From Owenia fusiformis (taxonomy: Eukaryota; Annelida; Polychaeta; Sabellida; Oweniidae): 64,000 bases of DNA. The translations under genes and the position numbers were made by a program. The DNA lies in assembly GCA_903813345.2 (NCBI GenBank), contig CAIIXF020000006.1, positions 4,859,096 to 4,923,095 of the forward strand. Direction: 5' to 3'. Positions 22,201 to 30,663 of this stretch are shown piece after piece (position 1 is the first letter of the stretch; every line of letters starts with the position of its first letter). The notes under the pieces were generated by a model. That model did not search any database and was not told the origin of the DNA. It saw only the letters and a list, made by a program, of their open reading frames with translations.

Positions 22201-22353
22201 AGAACTGGGTTTCCATTAGAGCATTGTTGTCATTGCAATCATTCCCTCCATCAGCTGGTGTTGGATTATCGTATTTTCGAGTACGAGATCTATTTCCATC
22301 TCCACATGTTTTTGAACACTCTCCCCATTCCGTCCAGAGACTTAGGCCTACGA
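4031..22353 (-). CDS. Tandem array of 31 TSP1-domain exons
   Basis: Thirty-one exons, each 174 bp with phase 1 at both ends, encode 58-residue thrombospondin type-1 repeats. The consensus starts VNGGPGTWTAWEQCSTTCG, continues with RTREC, NPAPAYGGDEC and SCKVQECP, and carries six cysteines. I translated or checked every copy and found no stop. WxxW (C-mannosylation) and CSxTCG (O-fucosylation) motifs are present; such repeats act in secreted or matrix proteins as adhesion modules. Introns are short (about 110-200 bp) except where transposons sit. Symmetric phase allows exon gain or loss without frameshift. No other domain and no terminal exon were found: the 5' side probably joins the lectin exons, and the 3' side ends at a broken copy (3590-3654) or lies outside the window. 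Near-identity of copies implies recent expansion. Confidence 0.9.
4398..4571 (-). CDS. TSP1 exon 30 (b subtype)
   Basis: Reads GPGPWTAW; ends RIYCKVQECT, so the conserved proline before the splice site is threonine. Confidence 0.88.
4753..4926 (-). CDS. TSP1 exon 29 (c subtype)
   Basis: Reads GGGVCNATHLTERVSCKIQ. The acceptor is TTTGTAG. Confidence 0.88.
4950..5935. mobile_element. 986-bp insertion flanked by TTAA
   Basis: TTAA at 4946-4949 and 5936-5939 brackets sequence that interrupts an otherwise continuous repeat intron (ATTGGTTAA/GGAACAAATG in sister copies). The ends are AGTG and CACT. No coding capacity. TTAA targets are typical of piggyBac-class transposons, but the family is unproven. 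Confidence 0.75.
6027..6200 (-). CDS. TSP1 exon 28 (q subtype)
   Basis: Reads WKQCSTTCG, KLRTREC, NPVPAYGG and DLIEQMSC. Its downstream intron carries the 986-bp TTAA-flanked insertion. Confidence 0.85.
6335..6676. mobile_element. 342-bp MITE, TA target
   Basis: Ends CTGTAAAACGGGTA and TACCCGTTTTACAG, TA duplication at 6333-6334 and 6677-6678, in the middle of an exon relic. The subterminal GCTAAAAT/TTAGCGA motif is repeated. No ORF. Confidence 0.9.
6740..6913 (-). CDS. TSP1 exon 27 (a subtype)
   Basis: Reads CGNGEKIRT and CNAPDL. Its intron relic is split by the MITE at 6335-6676. Confidence 0.88.
7107..7280 (-). CDS. TSP1 exon 26 (b subtype)
   Basis: Starts VYGGPG after the acceptor TTATTTAG and ends KVQKCP (E-to-K). 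Confidence 0.88.
7466..7639 (-). CDS. TSP1 exon 25 (c subtype)
   Basis: Reads GGEVCNATHLTERVSCKIQ. Confidence 0.88.
7750..7923 (-). CDS. TSP1 exon 24 (q subtype)
   Basis: Reads WKQCSTTCG, KLRTREC, NPVPAYGG and EQMSCKVQ. Confidence 0.85.
8119..8292 (-). CDS. TSP1 exon 23 (a subtype)
   Basis: CSTTCG has become CSTKCG, so the predicted O-fucosylation threonine is lost in this copy. Confidence 0.85.
8487..8660 (-). CDS. TSP1 exon 22 (b subtype)
   Basis: Starts VKGGPG and has NPAHAYGG, a private P-to-H change. Confidence 0.88.
8842..9015 (-). CDS. TSP1 exon 21 (c subtype)
   Basis: Reads CNDPAPAYGGKVCNAT and ERISCKVQECP. Confidence 0.85.
9127..9300 (-). CDS. TSP1 exon 20 (q subtype)
   Basis: Reads WKQ, LRSREC and EQLSCKVQECP. 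Confidence 0.85.
9496..9669 (-). CDS. TSP1 exon 19 (a subtype at a unit deletion)
   Basis: Body of a subtype with private DQC and QGCP changes, but its acceptor-side intron (TACAAAAGATTACC on the plus strand) is that of a c exon. This marks the unequal crossover that deleted two exons. Confidence 0.85.
9781..9954 (-). CDS. TSP1 exon 18 (q subtype)
   Basis: Reads CNSYDLTEQLSC. The next exon in transcription order is an a-type copy, so a c and a b exon are missing here. Confidence 0.85.
10150..10323 (-). CDS. TSP1 exon 17 (a subtype)
   Basis: Reads GPGSWTAW with CNAPDL; otherwise matches exons 23 and 27. Confidence 0.85.
10518..10691 (-). CDS. TSP1 exon 16 (b subtype)
   Basis: Starts VKGGPG; canonical NPAPAYGGDEC centre; ends RISCKVQECP. 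Confidence 0.85.
10873..11046 (-). CDS. TSP1 exon 15 (c subtype)
   Basis: Reads RSRDCNDP and GGKVCNATDL. The donor is GTATGGCA, one base off its sister copies. Confidence 0.85.
11158..11331 (-). CDS. TSP1 exon 14 (q subtype)
   Basis: Reads WKQCSTTCG and LRNREC. The q-type tail is EQLSCKVQ. No relic follows its donor. Confidence 0.85.
11527..11700 (-). CDS. TSP1 exon 13 (a subtype)
   Basis: Reads GDGENIRT and CNAPDLTESISC, two private changes in the a subtype. Confidence 0.88.
11895..12068 (-). CDS. TSP1 exon 12 (b subtype)
   Basis: Starts VKGGPG. First exon of the near-identical higher-order block. Confidence 0.87.
12090..12319. repeat. Shared intron block of the k-type exons
   Basis: The stretch containing AATGATGGACAGCATGACCA and CATGCCTCGTTTCAATGAAT recurs at about 14400-14600 and 21440-21645, each time beside a k-type exon. 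Confidence 0.8.
12320..12569. mobile_element. 250-bp insertion with 7-bp target duplication
   Basis: ATACTGA at 12313-12319 and 12570-12576 flanks it; sister introns have a single copy. Short inverted ends CATCCTCC and GGAGGATG. Non-coding. Confidence 0.75.
12587..12760 (-). CDS. TSP1 exon 11 (k subtype)
   Basis: Starts VNGGPGSW after the acceptor TTTTTTAG and reads DDLIEKMSCKIQ. A 250-bp insertion (12320-12569) sits 17 bp beyond its donor. Confidence 0.82.
12874..13047 (-). CDS. TSP1 exon 10 (q subtype)
   Basis: Open; q-type tail with EQMSCKVQECP and an RTRDC variant. Unlike the other q copies it keeps WEQ rather than WKQ. Confidence 0.82.
13154..13672. mobile_element. Truncated copy of the LTR-like element
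   Basis: Starts TGTCACATTATATG after CATAC, as the fuller copy at 15288 does, and matches it for about 520 bp before breaking into another repeat. Confidence 0.75.
13673..13950. repeat. Dispersed repeat shared with 20931-21053
   Basis: The segment from about 13680 to 13800 (CGTCTAATGTACGATTT onward) recurs at 20935-21053 with few changes. The remaining bases up to the resumption of array sequence near 13950 are unassigned. Confidence 0.7.
14106..14279 (-). CDS. TSP1 exon 9
   Basis: Reads GTWAQWEQ and RIYCKVQ. The acceptor TATTCCTAG is shared with exon 3. Confidence 0.88.
14614..14787 (-). CDS. TSP1 exon 8 (k subtype)
   Basis: Reads GSWTAWEQCSTTCGVG and DDLTEMMSCKIQ. The donor is GTATGAAA, as in exon 2. 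Confidence 0.88.
14901..15074 (-). CDS. TSP1 exon 7 (k/q chimera)
   Basis: The front reads VNGGLGSWTAW and CIADDLTE (k subtype). The end reads QMSCKVQECP and is followed by q-type intron sequence. The switch falls at AAATCATCGG on the plus strand, near 14940-14947. Confidence 0.88.
15691..16713 (+). mobile_element. Degenerate mariner element
   Basis: TIRs start CGAGGCCCGATCAGAAAGTA and extend about 190 bp with moderate identity. The TA target is at 15689-15690 and 16714-16715, confirmed by the empty site in the copy at 13154. The plus strand keeps transposase pieces: DNGPP at 16136, AHYSPDLAPRD at 16218-16250 (the D-34-D catalytic region) and a LKDYV piece near 16410. Frameshifts and a stop right after PRD show it is dead. 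Confidence 0.85.
16802..17979. repeat. Internal 589-bp tandem duplication of the LTR-like element
   Basis: The segment starting GTGAACAGAATACTATTGAT is at 16802 and again at 17391 with high identity over about 550 bp. The truncated copy at 13154 shows the single-copy state at its start. Confidence 0.85.
18099..18272 (-). CDS. TSP1 exon 6
   Basis: Reads TWTTWEQ, RIRECNYPAP and RIYCKVQ, with private T-to-I and N-to-Y changes. The LTR-like element ends 5 bp before its downstream intron relic (18012). Confidence 0.85.
18431..18621. mobile_element. 191-bp MITE, TA target
   Basis: Ends CTGTATAAGTGGTA and TACCACTCATACAG with TA on both sides, inserted in an exon relic (uninterrupted sisters read AAATATTGCATTC). 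Related in end sequence to the 6335 MITE. Confidence 0.88.
18662..18835 (-). CDS. TSP1 exon 5
   Basis: Reads TWTTWEQ; ends EGIYCKVQECP. Near-identical to exon 4 at its donor end and to exon 6 at its acceptor end. Its intron relic is split by the 191-bp MITE at 18431-18621. Confidence 0.85.
19032..19205 (-). CDS. TSP1 exon 4
   Basis: Open; ends EGIYCKVQ. The donor side reads CCCG before GTATGA instead of CCTG. Its acceptor-side intron leads directly into the RT relic and CCGT repeat at 19240-19975. Confidence 0.85.
19240..19975. repeat. CCGT-rich dispersed repeat
   Basis: AACGAATGAAGTTCGGTAGGGATATAG is followed by CCGT/CAGT runs at 19291-19325, and a longer (CCGT)n lies at 19934-19970. The same head precedes CCGT repeats at 51952, so this is a family. 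Confidence 0.7.
19333..19680 (+). pseudogene. Reverse-transcriptase-type polyprotein relic
   Basis: The frame reads LYDKRENFNFQIVSYPDL, SYGIFISQIIRISRICSQ, then after a frameshift KLQCQGYRSNIL. This resembles the YDKRDDFxFxIVNFPFL / YGVYISQLIRxARxCS segment seen in retroelement RT polyproteins (recalled from family knowledge, class not determined). Short, frameshifted and bounded by CCGT repeats. Confidence 0.6.
20185..20785. mobile_element. 601-bp mariner-type non-autonomous element
   Basis: Ends CAGGGTGGGCCAAAAAAAG and CTTTTTTGGCCCACCCTG, TA target at 20183-20184 and 20786-20787. No transposase frame recognised. Confidence 0.88.
21143..21316 (-). CDS. TSP1 exon 3
   Basis: Reads GTWAQWEQ rather than TWTAW and ends RIYCKVQECP. 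Same subtype as exon 9; exons 2-3 and 8-9 are two copies of one duplicated block. Confidence 0.88.
21654..21827 (-). CDS. TSP1 exon 2 (k subtype)
   Basis: Reads VNGGLGSWTAWEQ and CIADDLTEKMSCKIQECP. The donor is GTATGAAA. Nearly identical to exons 8 and 11, with which it shares its long downstream intron sequence. Confidence 0.88.
22180..22353 (-). CDS. TSP1 exon 1 (most divergent)
   Basis: First repeat in transcription order, opening VVGLSLWTEWGECSKTCG. It lies between the acceptor TTATTCTAG and the donor GTATGGCA. It keeps the 174-bp length but reads RTRKYDNP where all others have RTREC, so the third cysteine is lost. Its divergence suggests an old copy outside the homogenising array. Confidence 0.85.
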
Positions 22354-23004
22354 CTAGAATAAAGCATTCAAGGTTAAAGGGACTAGTTCTCACTAGCACC
22401 GTTCATTGTTTCTTAAAGTAACAAATTCACACAATATTTCAATGATGCTGCCCGAGTTCCAATTTTGGTGCTCGGCTTGGAATAAAGGTTTGAGGGTATC
22501 ATTTTGCTTCAGACACTTTCTAGAGTTTTATGTTAACTTGAGTAAAGCTTTTGGAAAGTGAATTCGCTATGGACAGACACTCATTTTCAAACAGGGGTAT
22601 AACAAGGGTATAACAAATTGTTAATGTAGGTGATCGGGGTAAGGTGGCTCAGTTGGGATGGTTGGAATTCGGTTTTTATTTCAGAAAGACCCACCTAGGT
22701 TATGATAAACAATTTCATATGATCATTGATCATCATTGATCATGAGGAAAACGTATCTTTTGGATCCACTCTTTGTCTCCAGAAAAAATATATTATGATG
22801 ATTAAGCAAATCAAATTTATTGATATTAAAGGGAAAAAACGCCCATCAAAATACGTTTTCAAATATGTTGACCTTTCCACTAAAAAGGCAACCTTTTATT
22901 ATAATGTGCTTAAAAATATGTTTTATATCGTAAAGGGAAAGCTGACTTTCCCCAGGCACTTTAACCCTGAATTGTTCGGACCACAAGCACATATTTTGCA
23001 ATAA
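22354..23004. other. No gene seen
   Basis: Upstream side of the first TSP1 exon. Searched on the minus strand for a phase-1 exon or signal peptide; none recognised. Confidence 0.5.
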
Positions 23005-23009
23005 TCCTG

Positions 23010-25590
23010 CAACCACAGACACGCCCGGTGATCGGAAGAAATGAACGGAGGGGAAGTAGCTGATTTTCGATAGAAAATTCAACAAATCGTGGAGATTTGT
23101 TTTTTCAAGAGAAACTTTACAATTGATTGGCTAAATGAGTTGGCTAAATGAGTTCTAAGATAAAAGATCTATTAAAAACTATTGTCATCGCTGGTTTTGT
23201 AAAACACGTTACCATACGTTTTATAAAAAATAATCGAAAATTATTAAAATTGAACGGAGCGGGGGAGTGAACGGAGGGGGTAATGTGTCTATAAGACATA
23301 TGGTAAGAGATGAAAGACTTGACTTTATTTACAATAACTCCATATACAGGGTGACCGGAAAAAAGGAGACCATTGAAATAGGCAATATCTCCTAAAATAG
23401 ACTAGTGACATCGATGAAATTTTGCATACATCAGGACAGTTCTATGGAAATTTGTTCCTGAAAGTGTCAATACAAGCAGTCAACTGGTTCAGGAGCTATG
23501 ATCATTTACATAACATGCTCCAAATAGGCGCAATTGAGACCAACGCAGAGCTGGATACATTTGGCAAATACCCTTACATATTCCGACCTTGTTATGGCAT
23601 TACATTTAGCATTTATTGCCACCTTTAGGTCAGCAATTGTCTCAGGATTGTTTTGGTACACATTGTCTTTCAAATTGCCCCACAAAAAGAAATCAGGTGG
23701 ATTCAAATTTGAGGTGTATGGAGACGAAGCTTATCTGACCTATGGCTTCTGACTCAGTGGTCCCACTCAGTTACAGTATCATCCTAAGGAGGTTTTGGGC
23801 AGCCCTTGGTTTTCATATGGGATTTAATTGTGCCATATAGTGGTTTTAGTAACATGGCACTATGCCCAATACCTAAAGTGACTCTTAAGATTTGGTAAAT
23901 CAGCACTTTGGCAACAGGATGATGAACCACATGTCAGATAACCCTTCATTGCCATTACAGCCTAGACTTGAATCCTGCTGATTTCTTTTTGTATGGATAT
24001 TTGAAAGACAATCTATCCTCTATCCAAAACAATCCTCAGACTATTGTTGACCTAAAGAAGGCAATCACTGCTATATGTAATGCCATAATAATGCCATAGA
24101 GGGCAGAACATGTCAGGGTAGTTTGCCATATGAATCCAACTCTGCGTTGGTCTCAATTGTGCCTATTTGGAGCATGTTATGTAAATGATCATAGCTCCTG
24201 AACCAGTTGAATGCTTGTATTGAAACCTTCAGTAACAAATTTCCATATAACTGTTCCAGTGTATGCAAAATTTCATTGATGGCACTTGTCTAGTTTAGGA
24301 GAAATTGATTACTTCAATGGTCTCCTTTTTTTCCGGTCACCCTGTATGTCCCTATTTTTACTTTTCAGAGTTGTAACATCAAGTTGTTACTGAGTTACTG
24401 AGTTCCTTTTTCAAATACACGAATTCGCGGAAAGGATGGGTGATCGATATGGTGAACTTTTTGAACACACGTTTCTCTTAAACCTGTCATTAAAATATTC
24501 GGAAAATTTTACACATTGTTAATTTCATGATCACCTTTTGAATGGTAACTATAATTTGAAATACAGTAGATAAATATACTTTTCTCTAAATTGTTTTAGA
24601 AAAAACATCGGACACTTCTTTTGTTCTTGGTATCATATGTTTGGAATGAAATGAAACATCTATCCGAACCTCATTGAAGCAAAACGACATCAACACAACG
24701 TGTTTATGTCTCTCAATATTTTAATTATACAATGGAAAGTTTGATTGATTTAAAAGGTATCTTGTTAATGAAATTAAAGGCTTCTCTTAGTTTTTATCTA
24801 TTTTTTGGGGGGGGGGGGAGGTTGTTTAAAGTTTTGGATTACTTTTTGTTAATTCAACCAAAATATTCTTTGTACAACTATAATATTGGAAAGAAGTCTA
24901 AGAAAATGTTGTATGTGCTATTTTGTTCAAACAAGCTTCGGAAAAATATTTTATTTCATTCTCGAGAAATGGTAAAAAGGAACAAAAATCGACTACACTA
25001 AAAAACAAAAAATGCTAACAAAAACAGTTAGGCTATATAAAATATATATAAATTATTTTTGCATTAAATTGTTGTCAATCAGTTAACATTACATAAAGGA
25101 ACGTGTTTTTTCGAAGAATGTTTTCAGTAATTGGTTTAAGAGAAAAAGATTGTTGAATTCAGTTCTCCATATCGACACCAATACTTTCTTTCACCTTTAA
25201 GACATATAACCCCCCCTCCGTTCACTCCCCCTCCATTCAATTTTAAATATTTTTTATCTAACGTTTGGAGATAAAAACGTCGCACATATATAATAATTAC
25301 AGGTCGTGCAGACCACTGTTGCTTGATTTATAGCAAATACATTGACATTTGCACGTTGGCGACGCTGCGCCTTTCAATAGCTGTGACTTGTATCTTAGAA
25401 GTCCATCAATTTAAAAAAAATCCCAGTAGACCTAACACATTTCCCCGTGTACTGCGCCTACTCATTTAGCAATTCAATTGTAAACTTTCTCTTGAGAAAA
25501 TAAATCTTCCAGAGTTGTTGAATTTTCTAGCAAAAATCAGCTACTCCCCCTCCGTTCTTTTTTCTTTCTTCATTCTGATTTCGGATTAAA
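23010..25590. mobile_element. Inverted-arm element, about 2.6 kb
   Basis: Left arm (about 23020-23310) and right arm (about 25165-25580) are reverse complements: GAACGGAGGGG, TAGCTGATTTT, AAAATTCAACAA, TTTCTCAAGAGAAA and the GGGGGAGTGAACGGAGGGGG block recur inverted. A further arm fragment is at 57840-57960. Exact ends and target duplication not defined. Confidence 0.7.
23347..24344. mobile_element. Foldback made of two inverted transposase tails
   Basis: Ends CAGGGTGACCGGAAAAAA and its complement, TA target at 23345-23346 and 24345-24346. Both arms (about 350-400 bp) encode the same Tc1/mariner-superfamily C-terminus pointing outwards: PPDFFLWGNLKDNVYQNNP on the minus strand at 23706-23506, and DLNPADFFLYGYLKD on the plus strand from about 23967. 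Nested inside 23010-25590. Confidence 0.85.
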
Positions 25591-27905
25591 TAGGTTATTA
25601 AATTACCATTTATAATATAGATACTTTATTTATCTTGGATGCAAGGAAGCTTGACAAGATTTATCTAAAAACTTCCAAAATGTCCGCCAGAATGCAAGAT
25701 GGCTGCCGAAAAGTTAATCAGCTTTAGAACTTCTTATCATGTAAATTTGAAGTAAATCCGTCGAAGTGGATTTCTTGGAATAGCCATGACAAGATTTATC
25801 TAGAAAACTCGAAGTAGCCGCCAGAATGCAATATAGCCGAAAAGTTAATCAGCTTTAAAACTTCTTACTATGTAACAACATTGTGTGAAAATTTGAGGTA
25901 AATCCATTAATTATAAGTTGTTTTCCTGAAATCGTAATGACAAGAGTTATCTAAAAATTTGCAAGATGACCGCCAGAATGCTAGAGTGCCACCGAAAAGC
26001 TAATAAACTCTAGAAGTTATGTGGCAACCCAGGGTGTTGGGTAGTGTGGTCCTGGGTTACCCAGCTATCAAGTATCTGGATTTTAAATGGTCTAGCTTGA
26101 TAATAGATTGTAAAATATATGGGAATGAGGGTCTTTTCAAACACTGATCTATATCCACATTCACCTTACACAATCATTCAACACAACAGAGAATGTAATG
26201 GGAAATAATATAAAATGAATATAATTCAACTCTATTTCAAGATATATACATTTGTTTGGTTACACAATTCTATATAGATTTTCTGTACGTTATGCAATAA
26301 AACAAAAAGTAACTTTCTTTTCACTCAAATACACTCATGAAATTCACTTTATCCAGGAAATACGATGCAAACTATAACGTAACTTGATAACCGTAATTCT
26401 GCCTGCCAGTTTTCCTCACTTGGTAAAATGACCTGTCTAATTAGTTCAATACAGGCAAAAGGGGGGTTGTATTGTCATCATAAAAACAATAAAAGATAAA
26501 TTCTTAGAAGGGTTCTGTACGGGTTAAAATAGCCAGATACGCATCAATACAATGAGTACAGGCATGTATCTCCTGTTCGGGATAGTGATCATGATCAAAT
26601 GTTTTCAGAAGGTGTTTACATGTAATACAGATAAAGTGACCACATAGGAGCTGACTAAGACCAGGGGTTTGATTTGCAATGAAAACAGAAAGGTGGTCGG
26701 ATAGTCATTGTGTAGCAAATGGGACAAAAACTTAAGAAAGTAATGCAAAACTCCAAATAGGATCTACTCACAGTAATTACAAAGGCACACAAAGATTTAA
26801 AATGCTGTGAGGCTTTATATTATCAAATTAATACCAACACTGGCTATGCTCAATTCCCTGGGACTAATAAGAGTAGCAGCTTACCCAAAATCAAACCTTG
26901 CCCGGGGGATGTTTTGAATAATTAGGTAATGTAGTGAAAAATACAACAATTGCTAGATTTCCTAAGAATTTCCAGTAAAAATGTAATCAACCTCAAGGAA
27001 GGTAAATAAAATATGCCCAGTGAAATGAATTGAGCGCTCAAAAGTCGGTTATTGCTGTGAAGCTGTTTGATAACTGAAAAATCGTCACTAGTCCATGCCT
27101 GATGATACTAAGGTTATAATGAAAACACGCGCTACGCACTAACGCGCTAGCGCACTAACGCGCTGTTCAGAATGATCGATCCCTAGGCCCGGGAACGTGT
27201 TTGTAAATCGAGTCGAATATATATTAGGTGGCGTTATACAACAGAAGTAATGAAGAAGCCAAGAGGGGGAGAAACACCAGGGTTCAAAGATGACATACGC
27301 TTATAATGTAAATCTGTATTGAGATGACATCGTCGGTGATTGGTCAAAATTCGGCAAACAAATGACGTCATCAATGGCGGTTTCAAAATTTTCGAAATAC
27401 GCTTCGAGTCATATTATGTTCATTTCTGGCGTGTTAACCAATATCATAGCTTCTCATTTCACATCAAGATAAAGAAAGGTGTACGGAATATGCCTATATC
27501 AATTAAAACATCCCATCGAAGTGTAGTATTTGATAACTAGCCGATGAAAATTCGAACGAACGAAGGTGGTAAGCAAGAGAGGTAATTATGTCTGTCATCT
27601 TTAAACTCTGGGGCTTTCCCTCCTCTTGAAGAAGCCCAATGTTTGATCGTTTACTGTGCAGAGATTATCGCTTGTCAGTGTGTTCTACCTGATTTAAAAG
27701 GAAGATAAAAAAGTAGCAACTTACAGGATGAATGGTCGCAGATATGCGAATATGCTCACTATTTCATGGCGTTATTGAAGACCGTCAGTGAGAAAAATCC
27801 AGTTTCGAAATCTGAGAATTCCCGTCTGAAATAACTTGACTAATGACTTATAATGTATATTTGTCGCACATTTCCACTTAATTTCAAGTCTTTAATGTAT
27901 TATAT
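25591..27905. other. No gene seen; 3-copy tandem repeat at 25650-26020
   Basis: Units of 135-151 bp start at 25653, 25788 and 25939 (GACAAG...TTATCT...CGCCAGAATGC...CCGAAAAG). A GC-rich palindromic motif of GCGCACTAACGCGCT copies lies at 27126-27168. Otherwise AT-rich and featureless. Confidence 0.55.
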
Positions 27906-28329
27906 TGTAACAGTTTGGCCTATTTTTGTGGATATGTGGTAGCGTGACTTATAATAGGCCCACTGTTTAGTAAACGGTGTTTACTTGGTGAGTTACACGG
28001 CACACGTTAAATGTGCGATTGTCCCTAAAGAATTAAACAGACATATACAATTAAATATAAATATAAAACAGTATATTGTGGCGTTTATAAGCCCAAATAA
28101 AGATGTACATTAAATGTCAAGTATGAAGGTTAAAATGCTACGATATTATTATCTCTCTCAAAACTCACAACTCAAAAGTCCATATAAGCTAATAATAATC
28201 ACTAAGAACACAATATCCAGAGTCCATATAAACTAAAGTAGATGATCACTATATACCACTGTTGTATCTCCAATATTAAAAGTTCATATATGTTGTAATA
28301 CTTGTACGTCTTGTATTGTACTTGTAACT

Positions 28330-29340
28330 TGAACCTGAAATAGTAATCTCCTGGATCCTCCTCTATGTAGTGTAGTATGATTCAAATTTGATGATGTGAA
28401 ATCATCTAAGTCAACTATCGCTCCGTAAACGTAAATCTCCTGGATCCTCTTCACTGTATTGTAGTATAATTCAGCTTTGATAATGTGAAATCATCAAGTC
28501 AACTATCGGCTCGGTAAATGGCTATCTCCTGGATCCTCTTCACTGTGTTGTATTATAATTCAACTTTGATTATGTGAAATAATCTAAGTCAAACTATCAG
28601 TTGTGTAAACTCCTAAGTCCTGGATCCTCCTCAATGTGTTGTAGTATAATTCAACTTTGATTATGTGAAATAATCTAAGTCAAACTATCAGTTGTGTTAA
28701 CTCCTAAGTCCTGGATCCTCCTCAATGTGTTGTAGTATAATTCAACTTTGATTATGTGAAATAATCTAAGTCAAACTATCAGTTGTGTTAACTCCTAAGT
28801 CCTGGATCCTCCTCAATGTGTTGTAGTATAATTCAACTTTGATTATGTGAAATAATCTAAGTCAAACTATCAACTCTGTAAATGGTTATCTCCTGGATCC
28901 TTCTCTCTGTGTTGTAGTATAGTTCAACTTTGATTATGTGAAATAATCCAAGTCAAACTATCAGCTCTGTGAACGGTTATCTCCTGGATCCTCCTCTCTG
29001 TGTTGTAGATGTATATTCTAACTTCAATGACACAAAATCATCAAAGTCAAAATATCTCGCTGGATAATCTGCTAAGTCCTGGAACGTCCTCTCTATAGAT
29101 GTATATTCTAACTTCAATGACCCAAAATCATCAAAGTCAAAATATCTCGTTGAATAAACTGCTAAGTCCTGGAACCTCTTCAATGTAGATGTATATTCTA
29201 ACTTCAATGACACAAGATCATCAAAGTCAAAATATCTCGTTGAATAAACTGCTTAGTCCTGGAACGTCCTCTCTGTAGATGTATATTCTAACTATCACAA
29301 TCTTCAAACTACCAAGTCCAAGGACGTCTAATACACGGCA
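28330..29340. repeat. 90-91 bp minisatellite, about 11 copies
   Basis: CTGGATCC or CTGGAACG occurs at 28351, 28440, 28529, 28620, 28711, 28802, 28893, 28984, 29079, 29169 and 29259. The first seven and last three copies form two diverged subfamilies. Confidence 0.9.
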
Positions 29341-29464
29341 TCAACTGCTAAGTCCATGTAGCCTGCTTTCTTCACAACTAAATAATAAGGCTACCTACAA
29401 ATATAGCATGCACACAACGACATATGCAAAAATATAACATGTGAAAATATTTGACCTCTAAAAT

Positions 29465-29685
29465 GACTAAGTTCATTTAATGTTAAGTGATACTGATATT
29501 AAAATATTCTAAGTTTAATATTTCTCTTTCCAAAAACAACCAAGTCCAAAATAATATTTCACCAAATATTGACTAAGTTAATTTCATACTAAGTTATACT
29601 GATGTTAAAATATTCTAAGTTAAATATTTCTATCTCCAAAAATAACAAAGTCCAAAATAATGTTTCACCAAATACTGACTAAGTC
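29465..29685. repeat. 106-bp tandem pair
   Basis: GACTAAGTT at 29465 and 29571, with the start of a third at 29677. The units share ATTAAAATATTCTAAGTT and TTTCACCAAATA. Confidence 0.85.
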
Positions 29686-30663
29686 CAATAAGGTTGTAAA
29701 TCGTCTAAGTTCCTTGATGATCAAAACAGCTTGTTTCTCAAACACAAGTTATGTCAGCATTTCCTCTCAGTCTATGAAGGCTGGACAATACGTCTAATGC
29801 TTTGCGCTGGGGATAGCTTCACCCTGTTGAAGTTTTGTCCAGTCTTGTAGATCTCCCTTACTTCCAGTGCGATAAATAAACTAAGTTCCTCTCACTTAGC
29901 TACATCAAAGTTTCCCAAAAATCCAAGTTCCAAAATAAACTAAGTTTCGCACACTTAGTTTCCTCAATCTGCCCTTGTATACTGCAAACGTATAGCTTGG
30001 TTCATCAGATGTATTCTACTAAGGTACAGCTTCTATCTTCATGTGTATACTGCAAACGTATAGCTTCAAGACCACAAAATCAACTAAGTTCTATAAAACT
30101 TAGAAGATTTTAGCTGTTTCCCGAAATTCCGCTCTGGAGGTCCTTCCTCGACAACATCTGGCATCGCACTGACGAGCCTTCAACAGCGAGATACTTATAT
30201 AGGCCCGATGACGTCATCGATTTTCGTACAAGATTTCAACTGTGAATTACAGCTCATTTACGCCATATTTCGCTTCAATATTGATCATACAGCAAGATTA
30301 TAATATTGACTCAAGAAATACAACAGTAATTTATCACTATCTAGTCTAATTTTCCTTCGATTCAATCGAATCAAAAGCAGGAAGTAAAATAATAAAGGTG
30401 TCATGTTAGACTACCGATCAACTACAAATTAAACTGCCAGATAAGACTTCCCGATCAACATAAACAAAATCGTGATCAAATAAATAAAACATGTGAACTA
30501 TTTCACCTCTGTAAGTACAACCTAAGTGCTGCAAATGATACTACATTTATAAATCTTAATAATCTCAATGGGAAATTACTTTCCAAGTGTAATAATTACC
30601 TAATGTACAAAAATACAGCACTTTATCAAAAATCAAAAATTTTACATTTAAAATTCCGTTACA

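Larger units (their letters stand above)
27906..30663. mobile_element. TGTAAC...GTTACA element (LTR-like or TIR), 2.76 kb
   Basis: TATATTGTAACAG at the left and its near complement CCGTTACAATATA at the right bracket a unit rich in CTAAGT(C/T) motifs and tandem repeats, with ATAT on both sides. TG...CA ends would fit a long solo LTR. No second LTR, gag or pol. A TATATAGG followed by TGACGTCA is at about 30196-30217. Confidence 0.4.

Noticed and set aside
22726-23004. 92-codon plus-strand open frame
   Set aside because: Lysine- and tyrosine-rich as AT-rich DNA gives; no family resemblance; overlaps the start of an inverted-arm element.
28330-29340. Possible CRISPR array
   Set aside because: Units are contiguous 90-bp tandem repeats without unique spacers, in a eukaryotic setting.
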